A DNA stretch of 64,000 nt from Lactarius indigo (taxonomy: Eukaryota; Basidiomycota; Agaricomycetes; Russulales; Russulaceae), in NCBI GenBank assembly GCA_025766275.1, contig JAFKAC010000007.1, positions 1,178,001 to 1,242,000 of the forward strand, written 5' to 3'. Below the pieces are notes generated by a model, which worked only from the letters and a program-made list of their open reading frames with translations, ran no database searches and was not told the DNA's origin. The translations under genes and the position numbers were made by a program. Positions within the stretch are counted from its first letter, which is position 1. Each line of letters opens with the position of its first letter. This document shows positions 1-10,584 of the stretch, piece after piece.

Positions 1-128
1 TGTGCATCATCTCTACTGAAGTCGAGCCTTTGAGCTTTGACTACCGAGCAGTTGACTGACTTAGTACAGGTCGTACTCAACGCCCCTGTAGTGGCGTTAC
101 AGGGTGTGAACAGAAGGATCAACGACTC
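1..128 (-). pseudogene. Left flank of the copia insertion, possible Spc7 3' remnant
   Basis: This is the target DNA on the far side of the copia element. If the element and one GTACG copy are removed, the minus-strand sequence continues the Spc7-like region and offers GTACGT as an intron donor and CTACAG near 84-89 as an acceptor. No Spc7 residues are recognisable here. On the plus strand the bases also stay open for about 33 codons (34-133), with no known motif. Confidence 0.35.
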
Positions 129-133
129 GTACG

Positions 134-677
134 TGTTGAAGCGCAGAACTAACAAGCAAGGTAATGAGCTTGAAAAGCTAGAGACAGACAAGTTACTTCA
201 GAGGTAGAAGGAACTCTAATACCATTACTACACACCTAGAGACAGACAAGTTCTATAGAACGTCTTATAAGTAAAGGTGAAAAGAGTAAGGTAGAAAATA
301 GGAACTTACACTTCAGAGGTAGAAGGAACTCTGAAGTGTAGAGGCGAAAACAGCAGTCCTTATATACAGGACGCTTAGCTAATGATGGTCTGTGCGCACT
401 GGTGACCCAAACACAATACAGGTGGTCTGTGCGCCAGAGGGAGAAATGCCATTGGACGGCAGAGAACAATAGCTGCCTAAGGCAGACAATACCGGTATCT
501 TAACAATAGAAAGAACAATAAGAACCATATATGGATCTAACAATAAAGATAAACAAAAGCGGTCCGTATGAGTCCGGAATGTCCATAAGTCCATAAGGGA
601 CAGATACCGTATATAGTATGTGGGCTGACTCAATCAGATCCCACGAGACATGTGACTTTAACAGTCGCGTCTCAACA
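134..677 (-). repeat. 3' LTR of the copia element (544 bp)
   Basis: Begins TGTTGA and ends TCAACA on the plus strand, the usual TG...CA termini with a 6-bp inverted repeat. It matches the LTR at 6439-6982 base for base as far as I can compare by eye. Confidence 0.96.
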
Positions 678-684
678 TCCCTCC
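678..684 (-). other. Polypurine tract next to the 3' LTR
   Basis: On the coding (minus) strand the bases GGAGGGA directly precede the 3' LTR. This is the position and composition expected for the plus-strand DNA primer. It is short, so the assignment rests mainly on position. Confidence 0.6.
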
Positions 685-1027
685 ATGATAGAGACAGTCC
701 ACAAGAGTGGTGCAAGCATTGAGTGAAAGTGCCTTGGCAGGACACTTTATTGCTTTACTGTACTATGAGAAATGTTTCGATTCTCTGGTTAGAAAGAATC
801 TATGTACGCAGAAGTCCTGATAAAGGACAACTTTTTGGAGGTCTTCATGCACTGCTCTATGAGGATAATGTAGTTCTAAAGAACTACTTTTTTGAAGAGC
901 CATGAGCTGGGAGATAAGATGGAACAGGTCCAATTTCTTCAGTTCTCTAAGAAGGGTTTTTCTTAGCTATTAAACTAGGAGTTCTGTTGCTAGTATACAC
1001 AACAGTTCGACGTCCTAGAACCCATCT

Positions 1028-4000
1028 TTACACCATTCCTAGATCAGTAACCATCTTTTCAAAGGGTTCTCTGGGCAGTGACTTAGTGAGTCCATCTGCA
1101 ACCATTTCCCCTGTGGGTGTACGTATCAGGTGTATAACCTTGTTTTCTACGTATTCCCTGACTACATGGTGCTTGATCAGGATGTGTTTGGAACGTCTCC
1201 CAGTGACAGGGTTGAGAGCTAAGTCCACAGCACCCTTATTGTCACAGTGCAGAGGAATGGGGGAGGATACCTCATACCCCAGTTCTCCAAGGAAGGTGGC
1301 ATACCACTGAGCCTGGTTGGAGGCGTCTGAGAGGCTCATGTATTCTGCCTCAGTGGTGGACTGCGCAATTGTCTTTTGCTTTCTGGTACACCAAGAGATG
1401 GCTCCATTCGCAAGCAGGTAGACAAAACCTGAGGTGGAGTGCTTTTCTTCCTGATCTCCCCAGGAAGCGTCGCAGTAGCCATGAAGGCCTTCACCACCAT
1501 TGCTATTCCCTCCAGCATAGCGTATTGAGTAGTCCTTGGTGCTATTAAGATAGGCTAGGACATACTTGGCTAGGCGTAAATGCTGAGGTGAGGGGTTGGA
1601 AGCAAATTGGCTAAGGCGCGCAACAGCGAAGGAAATATCAGGTCTGCTTCCAATCTGCGCATATAGCAGAGACCCGATAATCTGTTGATACTTCTTAATT
1701 TCAGAAGTAGAGGCCTGATCTGTGTACTTGATCAAGTGTGCCTCGGCGCCAGAGGGAAGAGGGGTATATACTGGGTTGGAATCAGACATTCCAAAGCGTT
1801 CCACCACATCGCGGATGTAGTCTGACTGATTGATTTCCATGGTGTGATTAACACGATCTCTGGTGATTTTAACACCAAGATAGGACTGGATCTCTCCCAG
1901 ATCGGTCATCTCATATCGACTAGATAGAGAAGCCTTCAGATCTTTAATCTTTGATAAGGAACTTCCGAGTATTGTGATGTCATCTACATATAAGATCACG
2001 AAAAGTGTATCACCCCCCTCTTGAAGATGATACACGTATACTCCTGCATCAGAGTACGTCCGCGTAAAGCCTAGGTCAACTAGGACCCCATGGAACTGCA
2101 CATTCCATGCGCGGGAAGCCTGTTTCAGGCCATAAAGGGCCTTCTGTAACCGGCACACTAGGTGCTCGGAGCCAGCTGTGACGAAACCGACTGGTTGCTC
2201 CATGTAAATTTCTTCCTCCAGTTCCCCATGAAGGAATGCCGACTTGACATCCATCTGGTGAATATGCCAGTCTTCAAGCGTAGCCAACGCAAGAAGGAGT
2301 CGTAAGGACTCAAAGCGGGCAACTGGGGAGAAAGTTTCGTCAAAATCCACCCCCTCTAGTTGGGTGAATCCTTTTGCCACTAGCCTAGCACGAAAGCGTC
2401 CATCTGCTTTCTTCTTAAATACCCATTTACACTTGACCACCTTCCTTCCTTCAGGAAGGGGTTCAAGCCTCCAGACATCAAGCTTGTCGAGAGCGTCCAG
2501 TTCATACTGGCACGCTTCAAGCCAATCGACAGCTTGGTCAGACTCCATGGCCTGCTTAAATGTCTGCGGGTCCTTGTAGCCAGGAACCTCGGCAGCGTTT
2601 AGCAAGTCCATCATACCCAGTCTGCTACTCCCAGGCACAAATTCATCGTTCTCCTCTGTGTAGTAGCGAGGATTTGTGAATCGTACCCTGGTCCCACGTC
2701 TTGGGCGAGGGGGTGAAGTAACTAGCCCATTCCTCGGAGATCTAGGTGTTTCCCTAGGAGGAGAGATGTCCCTATTGAAGTTAGGGGCAGGGATTGGGGC
2801 AGTTACTACAGGCGGTCTCCCTTGCGAGCGAGTGCGAGGGCGCCTTGGGGTGGTAGGAGCAGGTGCTTGGGATGGAGGAGTGTGATATATTGTCTGGTCT
2901 GCGGGGTTTGGAGAAGTGTTGGGGGGTGTGCTAGGCTGTTGTATTGGTACTGCGGGCACCTGGACAGGTGGTAAGACGAAGACTGGTGTCTGAGGTGCCG
3001 CAGGGGCAACAGCTGGCGTAGGCTGACTAGGCACTACAAAGAATATCTCACCGGCAACAGCAGCCCTTTTAGCAGGTTCGCCGGACACGGGAGAAGTAAT
3101 AGGTTGATTAGAGTGACTAGTCAGGTCACTCAGGGATGGGAAGGTAGCTTCGTCAAATGTAACATCTCGTGAAGAGACGAAGCACCGGCTATGTCTATCC
3201 CAGAGTTTATAACCCTTTGAATTGGGTTCATAGCCCACAAACACGGCTTCCTTTGATTTAGGATCTAATTTGCGCCGGTTGTGTTCTGGTACATGATAGT
3301 AGGCTTTGCAGCCAAATACTCTAAAGTAAGAGACATCTGGGACTGTACCATCCCAGAGCTCCAGCGGAGTTTTCCACTCATTAGAACGGGTGGGAGTGCG
3401 GTTATAGATGTGCACTGCAGTTTGAACTGCTTGTTCCCAAAAGCCAAGGCTAAGACCTGCATGATGAAGCATGCTGGTGCCTTTTTCCATGATAGTGCGG
3501 TTAAACCGCTCGGCTCTCCCGTTCTGTTGTGGAGAATAAGGCATCGTAAGCATATGCTCAATCCCTTCCTCCAGAAGAATGTCTTTAAGGACATTGTTGA
3601 CATACTCGCCACCACGATCTGAGTGTAGGGTTTTGATGGGCTTATTTTGTTGTTTTTCAGCCCATGCCTTGTAGTGTAGGAAGGCACCCGTAAACTCGTC
3701 TTTGGATTTCATAGGGATGACAACTGCAGCTTTTGAGAAGTCATCTATGAAGGTGGCAAAGTATTTGTTGCCCTGGATAGAGTTACTCTGTAGTGGGCCA
3801 ACAAGGTCACTGTGTACAAGTTCAAGGGATTCTTGTGCACGCTTCTGGGAAGGAGGAAAAGGTTTGCGGGTGGATTTGCCAAGCTCACACCCATGACAGG
3901 GACCTTCTTCCTCAGGGGATTCATCTATGTTAAGTCCTTTTACGGACTTCGGAGCATATCTTTGGAGCGCTTCTTTGGACATATGTCCCATGCGCTGATG

Positions 4001-5431
4001 CCAGACATCAAGGCTAGCAGATGCAGTTGCTTGGGCATTTACTTTATGGTGCCCATCAAGCCAATATAGGCCTGAAGCCTTGTGTCCTTCCGCAATGGTT
4101 TTCCCATCATACCTTATAGCAAAGGTAGTGGCATCAAAACTTACTATGGCCCCCTTGGCTGTTAGGGCAGGGGTGGACAGTATACGCGAATGCGTATTGG
4201 GTAGGTGCAGCACATTGGAGATTTTTAGGTCATACCCAAAGTTGGTATGGATTGTTACCGTTCCAGTACCAACACTCCTTAGCAAGGAGTTATCTCCTAG
4301 AAGTACTTCAACACCTTTGTGAGGGGTGTAGGTGTCGTAGTCTTTTATGTGAGGGGTAAAGTGTGCTGACGCCCCACTGTCCATCATCCATTTTGATGCA
4401 ATCTGGGTACTGTTTGTACCCATCGTGTAAAGGGAAACCTGAGGTACTTCATGTACCTCCTCTATTTTGCCAGAGCCATTGACTATAGTAAATAGTCGGC
4501 TCTTTGGTACAGGTATGCTATTTAACCTGTTTGCCAGAAGTGAGTCCGGCACCTCTACTGCGGTATTCTGGGCGGCTTTTGCCCGCTGTCCTGCCTTCCC
4601 CTTCTTCGCATTCTCCTGGTCCCGTTTAAGTTTGTAACATTCTGGCTTTTTATGGCCAGGTTTTTTGCAGTAATGGCAGATTATGTCCGAAGACACAGAG
4701 CTGCCCGATGGCCGCGCCTCATGAGCGTGAGGGGCCGAAGATTTTTTGACGGGGGCGACCTTGTTATAGGACGCCACGGGACCAGCGAGACGGGATTCCT
4801 CATTGATGAACCTGTTAATGAGGTCCTGAGGTTGGAGGTTAGAGGGGGGGCCAGAGGCCAGGATAGTTCCTGCTATGGTGCTGTATGATGGGGGAAGCGC
4901 GTCTAGAAGTATGAAAGACATTTGCATGTCTGAGACGGGCATTCCCTGCTCCACCAGGGTGTTCCTCAGGTCCAGCATTTTTTGGAGCTGAGGTAGGAAG
5001 GGGCTACCTTCCTGAAGCTTGGTGTTCGCCAAGCCCACCCAAATATTAAAGGTGGCCATAGAGCCAACCTGACCATAGAGGTTCTCCAACTCCACAAACT
5101 TGTCATGGACAGTTGGGAAGATGTGGGAGGAGTGAATACCAGATAGGACCTCCGTTGTCACTGATAAAAATAAGAGGCCAGTGATGACCTCCTCTTGTTT
5201 TGCCCAGAGGGCAAGGATGGCGAGTCCCTCATCTGTAGGACCAGTGGGCCCCACAGCACCTGCTGCAAGGGGAGGATGTTGGGGCACAGAGGCAGGAGCA
5301 CCGTGTGTGAGGTGCCTGCTGCACCCGTTCATCAACATGAGGGAGGTAAAGGTGGCAGACCAAGTCTGCCAGTTGGTGCCATCCAACTTGGCGAGGGTGA
5401 CGGACGGAGGGAAGACAAGGTGGAAAGACAT
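1028..5431 (-). CDS. Copia Gag-Pol polyprotein, 1,467 aa, single open frame
   Basis: This is the whole retrotransposon polyprotein with no internal stop or frameshift. In order: a UBN2-type Gag region (about 1-230) with DGTNWQTW near the N terminus; a zinc knuckle C-x2-C-x4-H-x4-C near residue 250; an aspartic protease with MDSGASAHF near 351; a GAG-pre-integrase motif (WHQRMGH); a DDE integrase from about 540 (HSDLVGP, IDDFSK, HSDRGGEY, NGRAERFN); a proline-rich linker; reverse transcriptase from about 1000 (KCKWVFKKK, FSPVARFESLR, YVDDI near 1148); and RNase H (GYCDASWG, STTEAEY). Integrase before reverse transcriptase is diagnostic of Ty1/copia. Gag and Pol share one frame, as in Drosophila copia. 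The first ATG after the leader starts the conserved Gag region, so I keep it. Confidence 0.97.
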   Translation of the reverse strand: MSFHLVFPPSVTLAKLDGTNWQTWSATFTSLMLMNGCSRHLTHGAPASVPQHPPLAAGAVGPTGPTDEGLAILALWAKQEEVITGLLFLSVTTEVLSGIHSSHIFPTVHDKFVELENLYGQVGSMATFNIWVGLANTKLQEGSPFLPQLQKMLDLRNTLVEQGMPVSDMQMSFILLDALPPSYSTIAGTILASGPPSNLQPQDLINRFINEESRLAGPVASYNKVAPVKKSSAPHAHEARPSGSSVSSDIICHYCKKPGHKKPECYKLKRDQENAKKGKAGQRAKAAQNTAVEVPDSLLANRLNSIPVPKSRLFTIVNGSGKIEEVHEVPQVSLYTMGTNSTQIASKWMMDSGASAHFTPHIKDYDTYTPHKGVEVLLGDNSLLRSVGTGTVTIHTNFGYDLKISNVLHLPNTHSRILSTPALTAKGAIVSFDATTFAIRYDGKTIAEGHKASGLYWLDGHHKVNAQATASASLDVWHQRMGHMSKEALQRYAPKSVKGLNIDESPEEEGPCHGCELGKSTRKPFPPSQKRAQESLELVHSDLVGPLQSNSIQGNKYFATFIDDFSKAAVVIPMKSKDEFTGAFLHYKAWAEKQQNKPIKTLHSDRGGEYVNNVLKDILLEEGIEHMLTMPYSPQQNGRAERFNRTIMEKGTSMLHHAGLSLGFWEQAVQTAVHIYNRTPTRSNEWKTPLELWDGTVPDVSYFRVFGCKAYYHVPEHNRRKLDPKSKEAVFVGYEPNSKGYKLWDRHSRCFVSSRDVTFDEATFPSLSDLTSHSNQPITSPVSGEPAKRAAVAGEIFFVVPSQPTPAVAPAAPQTPVFVLPPVQVPAVPIQQPSTPPNTSPNPADQTIYHTPPSQAPAPTTPRRPRTRSQGRPPVVTAPIPAPNFNRDISPPRETPRSPRNGLVTSPPRPRRGTRVRFTNPRYYTEENDEFVPGSSRLGMMDLLNAAEVPGYKDPQTFKQAMESDQAVDWLEACQYELDALDKLDVWRLEPLPEGRKVVKCKWVFKKKADGRFRARLVAKGFTQLEGVDFDETFSPVARFESLRLLLALATLEDWHIHQMDVKSAFLHGELEEEIYMEQPVGFVTAGSEHLVCRLQKALYGLKQASRAWNVQFHGVLVDLGFTRTYSDAGVYVYHLQEGGDTLFVILYVDDITILGSSLSKIKDLKASLSSRYEMTDLGEIQSYLGVKITRDRVNHTMEINQSDYIRDVVERFGMSDSNPVYTPLPSGAEAHLIKYTDQASTSEIKKYQQIIGSLLYAQIGSRPDISFAVARLSQFASNPSPQHLRLAKYVLAYLNSTKDYSIRYAGGNSNGGEGLHGYCDASWGDQEEKHSTSGFVYLLANGAISWCTRKQKTIAQSTTEAEYMSLSDASNQAQWYATFLGELGYEVSSPIPLHCDNKGAVDLALNPVTGRRSKHILIKHHVVREYVENKVIHLIRTPTGEMVADGLTKSLPREPFEKMVTDLGMV

Positions 5432-6420
5432 TTGAGATGTTTGTAAATCTGGTTCCGAGGAGCAGTCAGAACCAGCTCAGATCTTGGTAGAGAAAGTAAT
5501 GGTCCAGCCATAGGAGCGCTATACTCCATAACACATATGGTGTCATGCCTCAAGTATGTGCGACTTGGATATAATTATATAGTGGAATCATTGTACTGAT
5601 GGCTGCCTTATACTAAGACCCACAAAGCCCAAATGTTACTATGGGTAATAGTCATGCAACAGCTTTGTTGGCTTCGACGGAATAGGAGCTTTTGGTCCGG
5701 CGAAGGACTACTAAGTCTCTGTATCCCTCAGCCTTACAGCCTTGATGCTGGGGCTACTAAGGATCTATAGTAAAGGGTAGTACCCTAGAGAGGAGCCAAC
5801 AGCGAGTTCAAGAAACAGTGATAGGGATCAACTCCCATAACAACTGAATCTTCCGTCTGTGGAGTCTCTAGAACAGACCATTAAGGGTCTTGGTACTAAG
5901 TAACTAGACTAGTGATACTTGCTATGCAGCGAATCCTGCACAAAGGGAGCGAATACTTCTCCTAGCAGAGGTCTAGTCATAGCTACTGTGTATAGTACTA
6001 AGTAGCGTCTCCTAGTTGTGTCAGAGGGAAGGACTTCTGGGTTTGACTATTAACCAGGCCTTCACACCCCTTAAAGTGACCCAGGTATTAACCGAGTATC
6101 ACCCAACCATTAGAGAGGCCTATAGCTGCAAGGGTCTTCCCCTATTGGCCTATGAAAGCACTTCCAGACGAAAACTGGGTAATGAAGATATAGTAGTGCG
6201 CACAGAGGAATTTGAGGTTATGTAAAACCTCTCATGAGAACCTCCTTAGGAGGCTAGCCAAAATGGCACATGACCGAAGTCATGGTGGACAGGAAGAAGA
6301 GGGTGTGTCGAAAGAGGATAGAGGATGCTCACTGAAAGTGTAGGTGACGACAAAAAAGGTGTGGTCGGCTGAGAGAGCAAGATGACACAAGTAGATCTGA
6401 TAAAGCAAGTTAGTTATTAG
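5432..6420 (-). other. Copia untranslated leader
   Basis: About 1 kb lies between the primer-binding site and the Gag start codon on the element's coding strand. I see no conserved open frame on the minus strand. A short plus-strand frame at 6016-6225 has no recognisable motif. It probably holds packaging and dimerisation signals, which I cannot locate by eye. Confidence 0.6.
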
Positions 6421-6438
6421 GCGTCAGGGCCCATAACC
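6421..6438 (-). promoter_or_regulatory. Primer-binding site, copia-type half-tRNA-iMet
   Basis: Directly inside the 5' LTR the coding strand reads GGTTATGGGCCC. This is the sequence I remember in the same place in Drosophila copia, whose reverse transcription is primed by an internal cut fragment of initiator tRNA-Met and not by the tRNA 3' end. The match is from memory; the position next to the LTR end is seen directly. Confidence 0.75.
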
Positions 6439-6982
6439 TGTTGAAGCGCAGAACTAACAAGCAAGGTAATGAGCTTGAAAAGCTAGAGACAGACAAGTTA
6501 CTTCAGAGGTAGAAGGAACTCTAATACCATTACTACACACCTAGAGACAGACAAGTTCTATAGAACGTCTTATAAGTAAAGGTGAAAAGAGTAAGGTAGA
6601 AAATAGGAACTTACACTTCAGAGGTAGAAGGAACTCTGAAGTGTAGAGGCGAAAACAGCAGTCCTTATATACAGGACGCTTAGCTAATGATGGTCTGTGC
6701 GCACTGGTGACCCAAACACAATACAGGTGGTCTGTGCGCCAGAGGGAGAAATGCCATTGGACGGCAGAGAACAATAGCTGCCTAAGGCAGACAATACCGG
6801 TATCTTAACAATAGAAAGAACAATAAGAACCATATATGGATCTAACAATAAAGATAAACAAAAGCGGTCCGTATGAGTCCGGAATGTCCATAAGTCCATA
6901 AGGGACAGATACCGTATATAGTATGTGGGCTGACTCAATCAGATCCCACGAGACATGTGACTTTAACAGTCGCGTCTCAACA
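6439..6982 (-). repeat. 5' LTR of the copia element (544 bp)
   Basis: Same sequence as 134-677. In element orientation this copy is upstream and should carry the active promoter. It is followed outward by the second GTACG target duplication (6983-6987). Confidence 0.96.
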
Positions 6983-6987
6983 GTACG

Positions 6988-9100
6988 TACCATCGTTTCC
7001 GGTGCCCAGAGGGATCCTCGAATCGAGACCGAGGAGCTAGACGAAAGTCGACGCGATGAAATAGAGCCTGGCATAGACTCGATAGCCGATGATAATGGTG
7101 TCATCGTTGGTAGCAAGGGTTCGACAATGACAGAATACTTGATAGAGAGGAACGTGAAGTGTGCGCGTAGTTGGGCACATCCCGACCATAGGTCGCCTAG
7201 ACCTTGAACAATCTATCGGACATCAATCAGCACATGTACACCACCAAGACGACATCGCAGACTGTACCTGATTGAATAGGAGACGAGGCTAACCATTGCC
7301 GGGCCACTTGGATCGTCAGGTCAGTAAAGCGGGGGAACTGATCTTTCAGTCTGAGGGGAATGTTTTCTGTCTTCGCGATCCGTATTTGGCCCCTCAAGGA
7401 CTTGAACCCGACGCAAGAAATATGAACACGGAAGCGGGAGGCATATACAAATTCGAATAGATCAGGCTGAATCCGACTAGTGTGCCAAAGATTTAGCTCT
7501 TCCAACGAGGCTAACTCCTCTGCACGTCGACGATGGTGAAAAAAAACGCCCTCAAGACCTCCCCGAAAGACATACCTTTCAACCTCAAAGCCTCAGTTCG
7601 GGTGCTGTTCTCCAGGATATGTAGCTTTTGCTGAGAGGCCTTGATAGATGCCATTGTTTCGGCCTTTTCTGTTTCAAGGTTAATGAGCTTCTAAGTTCTA
7701 ACGGTTTTAGTTTCGCACTTGCCTCTGAGACTTCTGTGCGAAACTCGTTCAGAGCAGCACTGATCGCTCGCGTTAGTCGCTCGTCTGCTACTAGGAACGA
7801 GGTTACGATACCCTTGTTCTGCAAGAGTGGCCTTCAGTTCGGTCAGGTATTCCTGATCGTATTTTGCGATTTCGGTGGCGATGCTCTCCTCTTGCTCCAA
7901 CTCTTTCATGACTTGTGCGTGCTCTTCTCGTAATGACAGTAAGAGGCTTCAGCTTCCTGAATCACGGACTCTAAAATACTGGCGTCCTATGCGACGGTCA
8001 GACCAAGCTGTTACTAGCGCTGGGCGTAGTCTTACTTACTGAGCTCCGCGAAGCCCTGGTTGGCAACATCGTACAGCTGTTCTACCCACTGCAGCCTACA
8101 ATCGTACCGCTGAGATCTTGCGGTGGCGTGATTGTCGGTTCTGATAAGTTTGGGTCGTCGCTAAGAGCACGCCAGCTGTCATGAAATAAGTAGAATGAAA
8201 GAAGACATACCGGCAATTCTCCCTGTGTCTGTTCGTCCACCGTCGTATATTCTCGGAACAACATGGGGGTAACTTTTAGCGCTTCTGCCTCTGCTTGATG
8301 GTAAATTTCCTTGCTGTGTTCGACCCGCCTTCGTAAGTCAGCCGCGACACGGAAATACAGTTCGAGTTGACGCATGTCAACAGCCATCGTCACCATGTAG
8401 TCGGCCAGTGTTGTTCTTGCCCTTTGAGAAGAGGCCTGATGCCGCGTAGATTGGAGCTGATGTATCATGAGCATCGGGGAGCAGCAAGTCGTCCAGGAAA
8501 CGGATACTGGTCTCATTGAGGGATTGCTCGATGTCAGGGTCAGGGACGAGCTCAGGACAACCGCAAAACATACTTTCGAAGCGTCTGCAGGACATGAACA
8601 CCAAGGGTAGTCAATACGAGATCTGAGCCGTTCGCAACCAAACTCCTCCGCATTGCGCATCGGCCGTAGGTTTCCCTGATGTTGTGCGGCGGCTACTCGA
8701 TCGTGGCGTAGACGTGGAAGCCCAGTGATACGATCGATCGACCGTACTGCACCCTTCAGCAGCCAGTGGGTATCTCGAGGTTGCCAAGATACTTGAGAAA
8801 ATTCAGGATCAATATGATTATCGGCGGTTGTGAGAAAGTATCTGGAGAACTTACCCAGGGTGTCGCGACGGGCACAGGACCAGTACCTGGGTCTCCTCCG
8901 CAGCGGGTTGAGGGACATCTTCAACGACCTCCTCGGCAGATTGAGGGGGAGCGACTTGGATGGCCTCTTCTATGAGCGGTTGGGGAGCAATTGGGACAGG
9001 CTCTTCGACAGGCCTGGGGATAGCCCGAACTTCCTTGTCAACGGGCCGTATGATGATGGCACGGGTTCCTCAACTGGATGAGGAACAATGACGCAAATGG
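6988..9100 (-). pseudogene. spc7: Decayed Spc7/KNL1 kinetochore gene copy
   Basis: The minus strand carries the Spc7 domain in pieces. Near 8540-8430 it reads SIRFLDDLLLP. At 8410-8211 it reads ADYMVTMAVD, LELYFRVAADLRRRVEHSKE and TPMLFREYTTVDEQ. A 50-nt intron (8161-8210) leads to KLIRTDNHA, then LQWVEQLYD. Further exons give MKELEQEESIATEIAKYDQE (near 7900), LNEFRTEV, KAETMASIKASQQKLHI (near 7640) and a C-terminal RWD-like part, LNLWHTSRIQPDLFEFVY (near 7490). An intron at about 7207-7262 leads to IVQGLGDLWSGCAQLR. Single-base shifts near 8425, 7950 and 7680 break the frame, and another near 9035 is likely. The minus-strand sequence at 9080-8960, rich in PVEEPVP and EE, may be the N-terminal region. 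Spc7 recruits checkpoint and microtubule-binding factors and is essential, so an intact copy should exist elsewhere. Confidence 0.8.
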
Positions 9101-10584
9101 TTCCTACACAACGGAGTGAACCCTATTCAACACGCTTAATGAGAACCTACCGGTCTCGATAATGCTGTCGGAGATGATGCTTGAAGGGAAGGAAAAAGAA
9201 TGGTTGGAGGAATGGTCGGGTGGCTGATGGAGAGACCAATATCGATGCTGCGACGATGCAGCCCCCAGAAATACGGACACCGACATCGATACGACATGCG
9301 TAAGACGATTCTGCCTAGAGAGATAAGAGAAATAATAGTTGAGCGAGCTAGCAGCATCGCTCCAGGGAAAGGGAAAGACTCACGCTGCCTCTGCCACTGG
9401 GCCGCCTATGTCCCCCCAGCCATCGTTTCCAACCGCCTTGCCATTTCCATTGCTGTCCTTGGTGTCATTGGGATTGGACGTATTGTAGCATTGGGTTGTG
9501 CAGATAATCAAAAATGACCCGGATTCGGATTACAGCAAGGCAATCATAACCGAGTTTCATTATGTAAGAAAAAATACAATTTCTCGATCTCGTGTCCTAA
9601 CTATCGCCAGTTTTCTGTGACTATGTCCGACTTGATCTGACTACCAAATGACTCTGATCCGACTTGGCCGGACTTTGCAGAATTTTTGACTACCGGCAGT
9701 CTCAGCTCGACCTGAATTGGACCCACAGCGACCCATGGCTGACAACTCCGGACTGCCAATGACTAATTCCGGATTTTCCTTTTTTACTGAGCGTGAGGTG
9801 TGACATTTGTAAGCAACGCGCATCGTAGCAATAGCATCAAGACAGCAATCGGGAGTCGCTGATTGTGTACCCAAAATGGTAGTGTGCATACATACTCCCC
9901 TTGGATCACCCTCAGAATGACGCCTGCGGAAGGATTTGTCATTCACATGGTCAGTATCGTGGCCCTGGCTGGCTATCTGTTCATTTCTGCGGCCGCAGAT
10001 TCGGTCTTCCTGTATTCAGAATAGTTCGATCGTACACCTGTCCACACTTCTCAGCTATCCGGTCAGCAGTGGCAGGATGGCACTTCGGTGGCTGAACAGG
10101 CCAAAGACAGACAGACGGTCGGGGAGGTCGACTGCTGGTGGTCACTCCGGCCCGGGAGACACCCCTCGGCGCAATGAGTGCTTCAAGTTGGCTATCCACT
10201 GCACTGCCGCGGCCGCATTGATCCATTGCTTCTGCTTCAAGTGCTTGGTTCCTCCAAACTGGTCTTGGCGAGAACAGTGAGACGGGCTTGAGCTTGTAAG
10301 CTACGACCTTGGGGGGCTCGCATTATGGTGCACCCAAATCTGCAGTCGGTATGCCTTACTGTTAGTTGCTCACTCTTTGATTTTGTTCTCATAGCCTCAG
10401 CTACCTGCAAATATTTATTATAAGCGCTGGTCATACAATCGGTCCGTTTGTTCTCGAAAGCCTTGAGTGCGCCCCGATTAAGTGCTATGCGTTTCCCACT
10501 CGCTCGGGCCATCAACAACTCCCGTACATATCTTATACCTTCACTTCCTCTTCCCCTCGTGGCATTTGTCGTGGAAGGAAGGCA
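9101..10584. other. No convincing gene; 3' flank of BTB copy 1
   Basis: From 9100 to 9540 the minus strand has splice-like signals and short open stretches (for example NDTKDSNGNGKAVGNDGW near 9470) that could be upstream exons of the Spc7 copy, but I cannot assign them. About 9590-9780 is a degenerate run rich in GACT-like words. About 10100-10580 is closely repeated at 31195-31670, where it also lies downstream of a BTB copy, so it is a duplicated 3' flank. Confidence 0.5.
10100..10330. repeat. Duplicated 3' flank of BTB genes (copy A)
   Basis: The stretch including GGGAGGTCGACTGCTGGTGG and CAAACTGGTCTTGGCGA recurs at about 31205-31400 with few changes and the same spacing to the end of the neighbouring BTB tail exon. 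It shows that duplication units extend beyond the coding part. Confidence 0.8.

Larger units (their letters stand above)
134..6982 (-). mobile_element. Complete Ty1/copia LTR retrotransposon
   Basis: A full element of 6,849 bp lies in minus orientation: 5' LTR at 6439-6982, about 1 kb of leader, one gag-pol frame, and 3' LTR at 134-677. Both ends are flanked by the same 5 bases, GTACG (129-133 and 6983-6987), which is a perfect target-site duplication. The two LTRs look identical throughout and the polyprotein frame is open, so the insertion is recent and the element may still be active. It sits inside a decayed Spc7/KNL1 kinetochore gene copy: Spc7-like coding sequence runs up to the right junction and the target GTACGT reads as a 5' splice site. 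Element class follows from the order protease, integrase, reverse transcriptase, RNase H. Confidence 0.97.

Noticed and set aside
1..133. Plus-strand open stretch across the copia target site
   Set aside because: The Spc7 match is on the minus strand; the plus-strand residues resemble nothing known.
8830..9081. Plus-strand frame of 83 codons
   Set aside because: Antisense to the Spc7-like Pro/Glu region; no motif.
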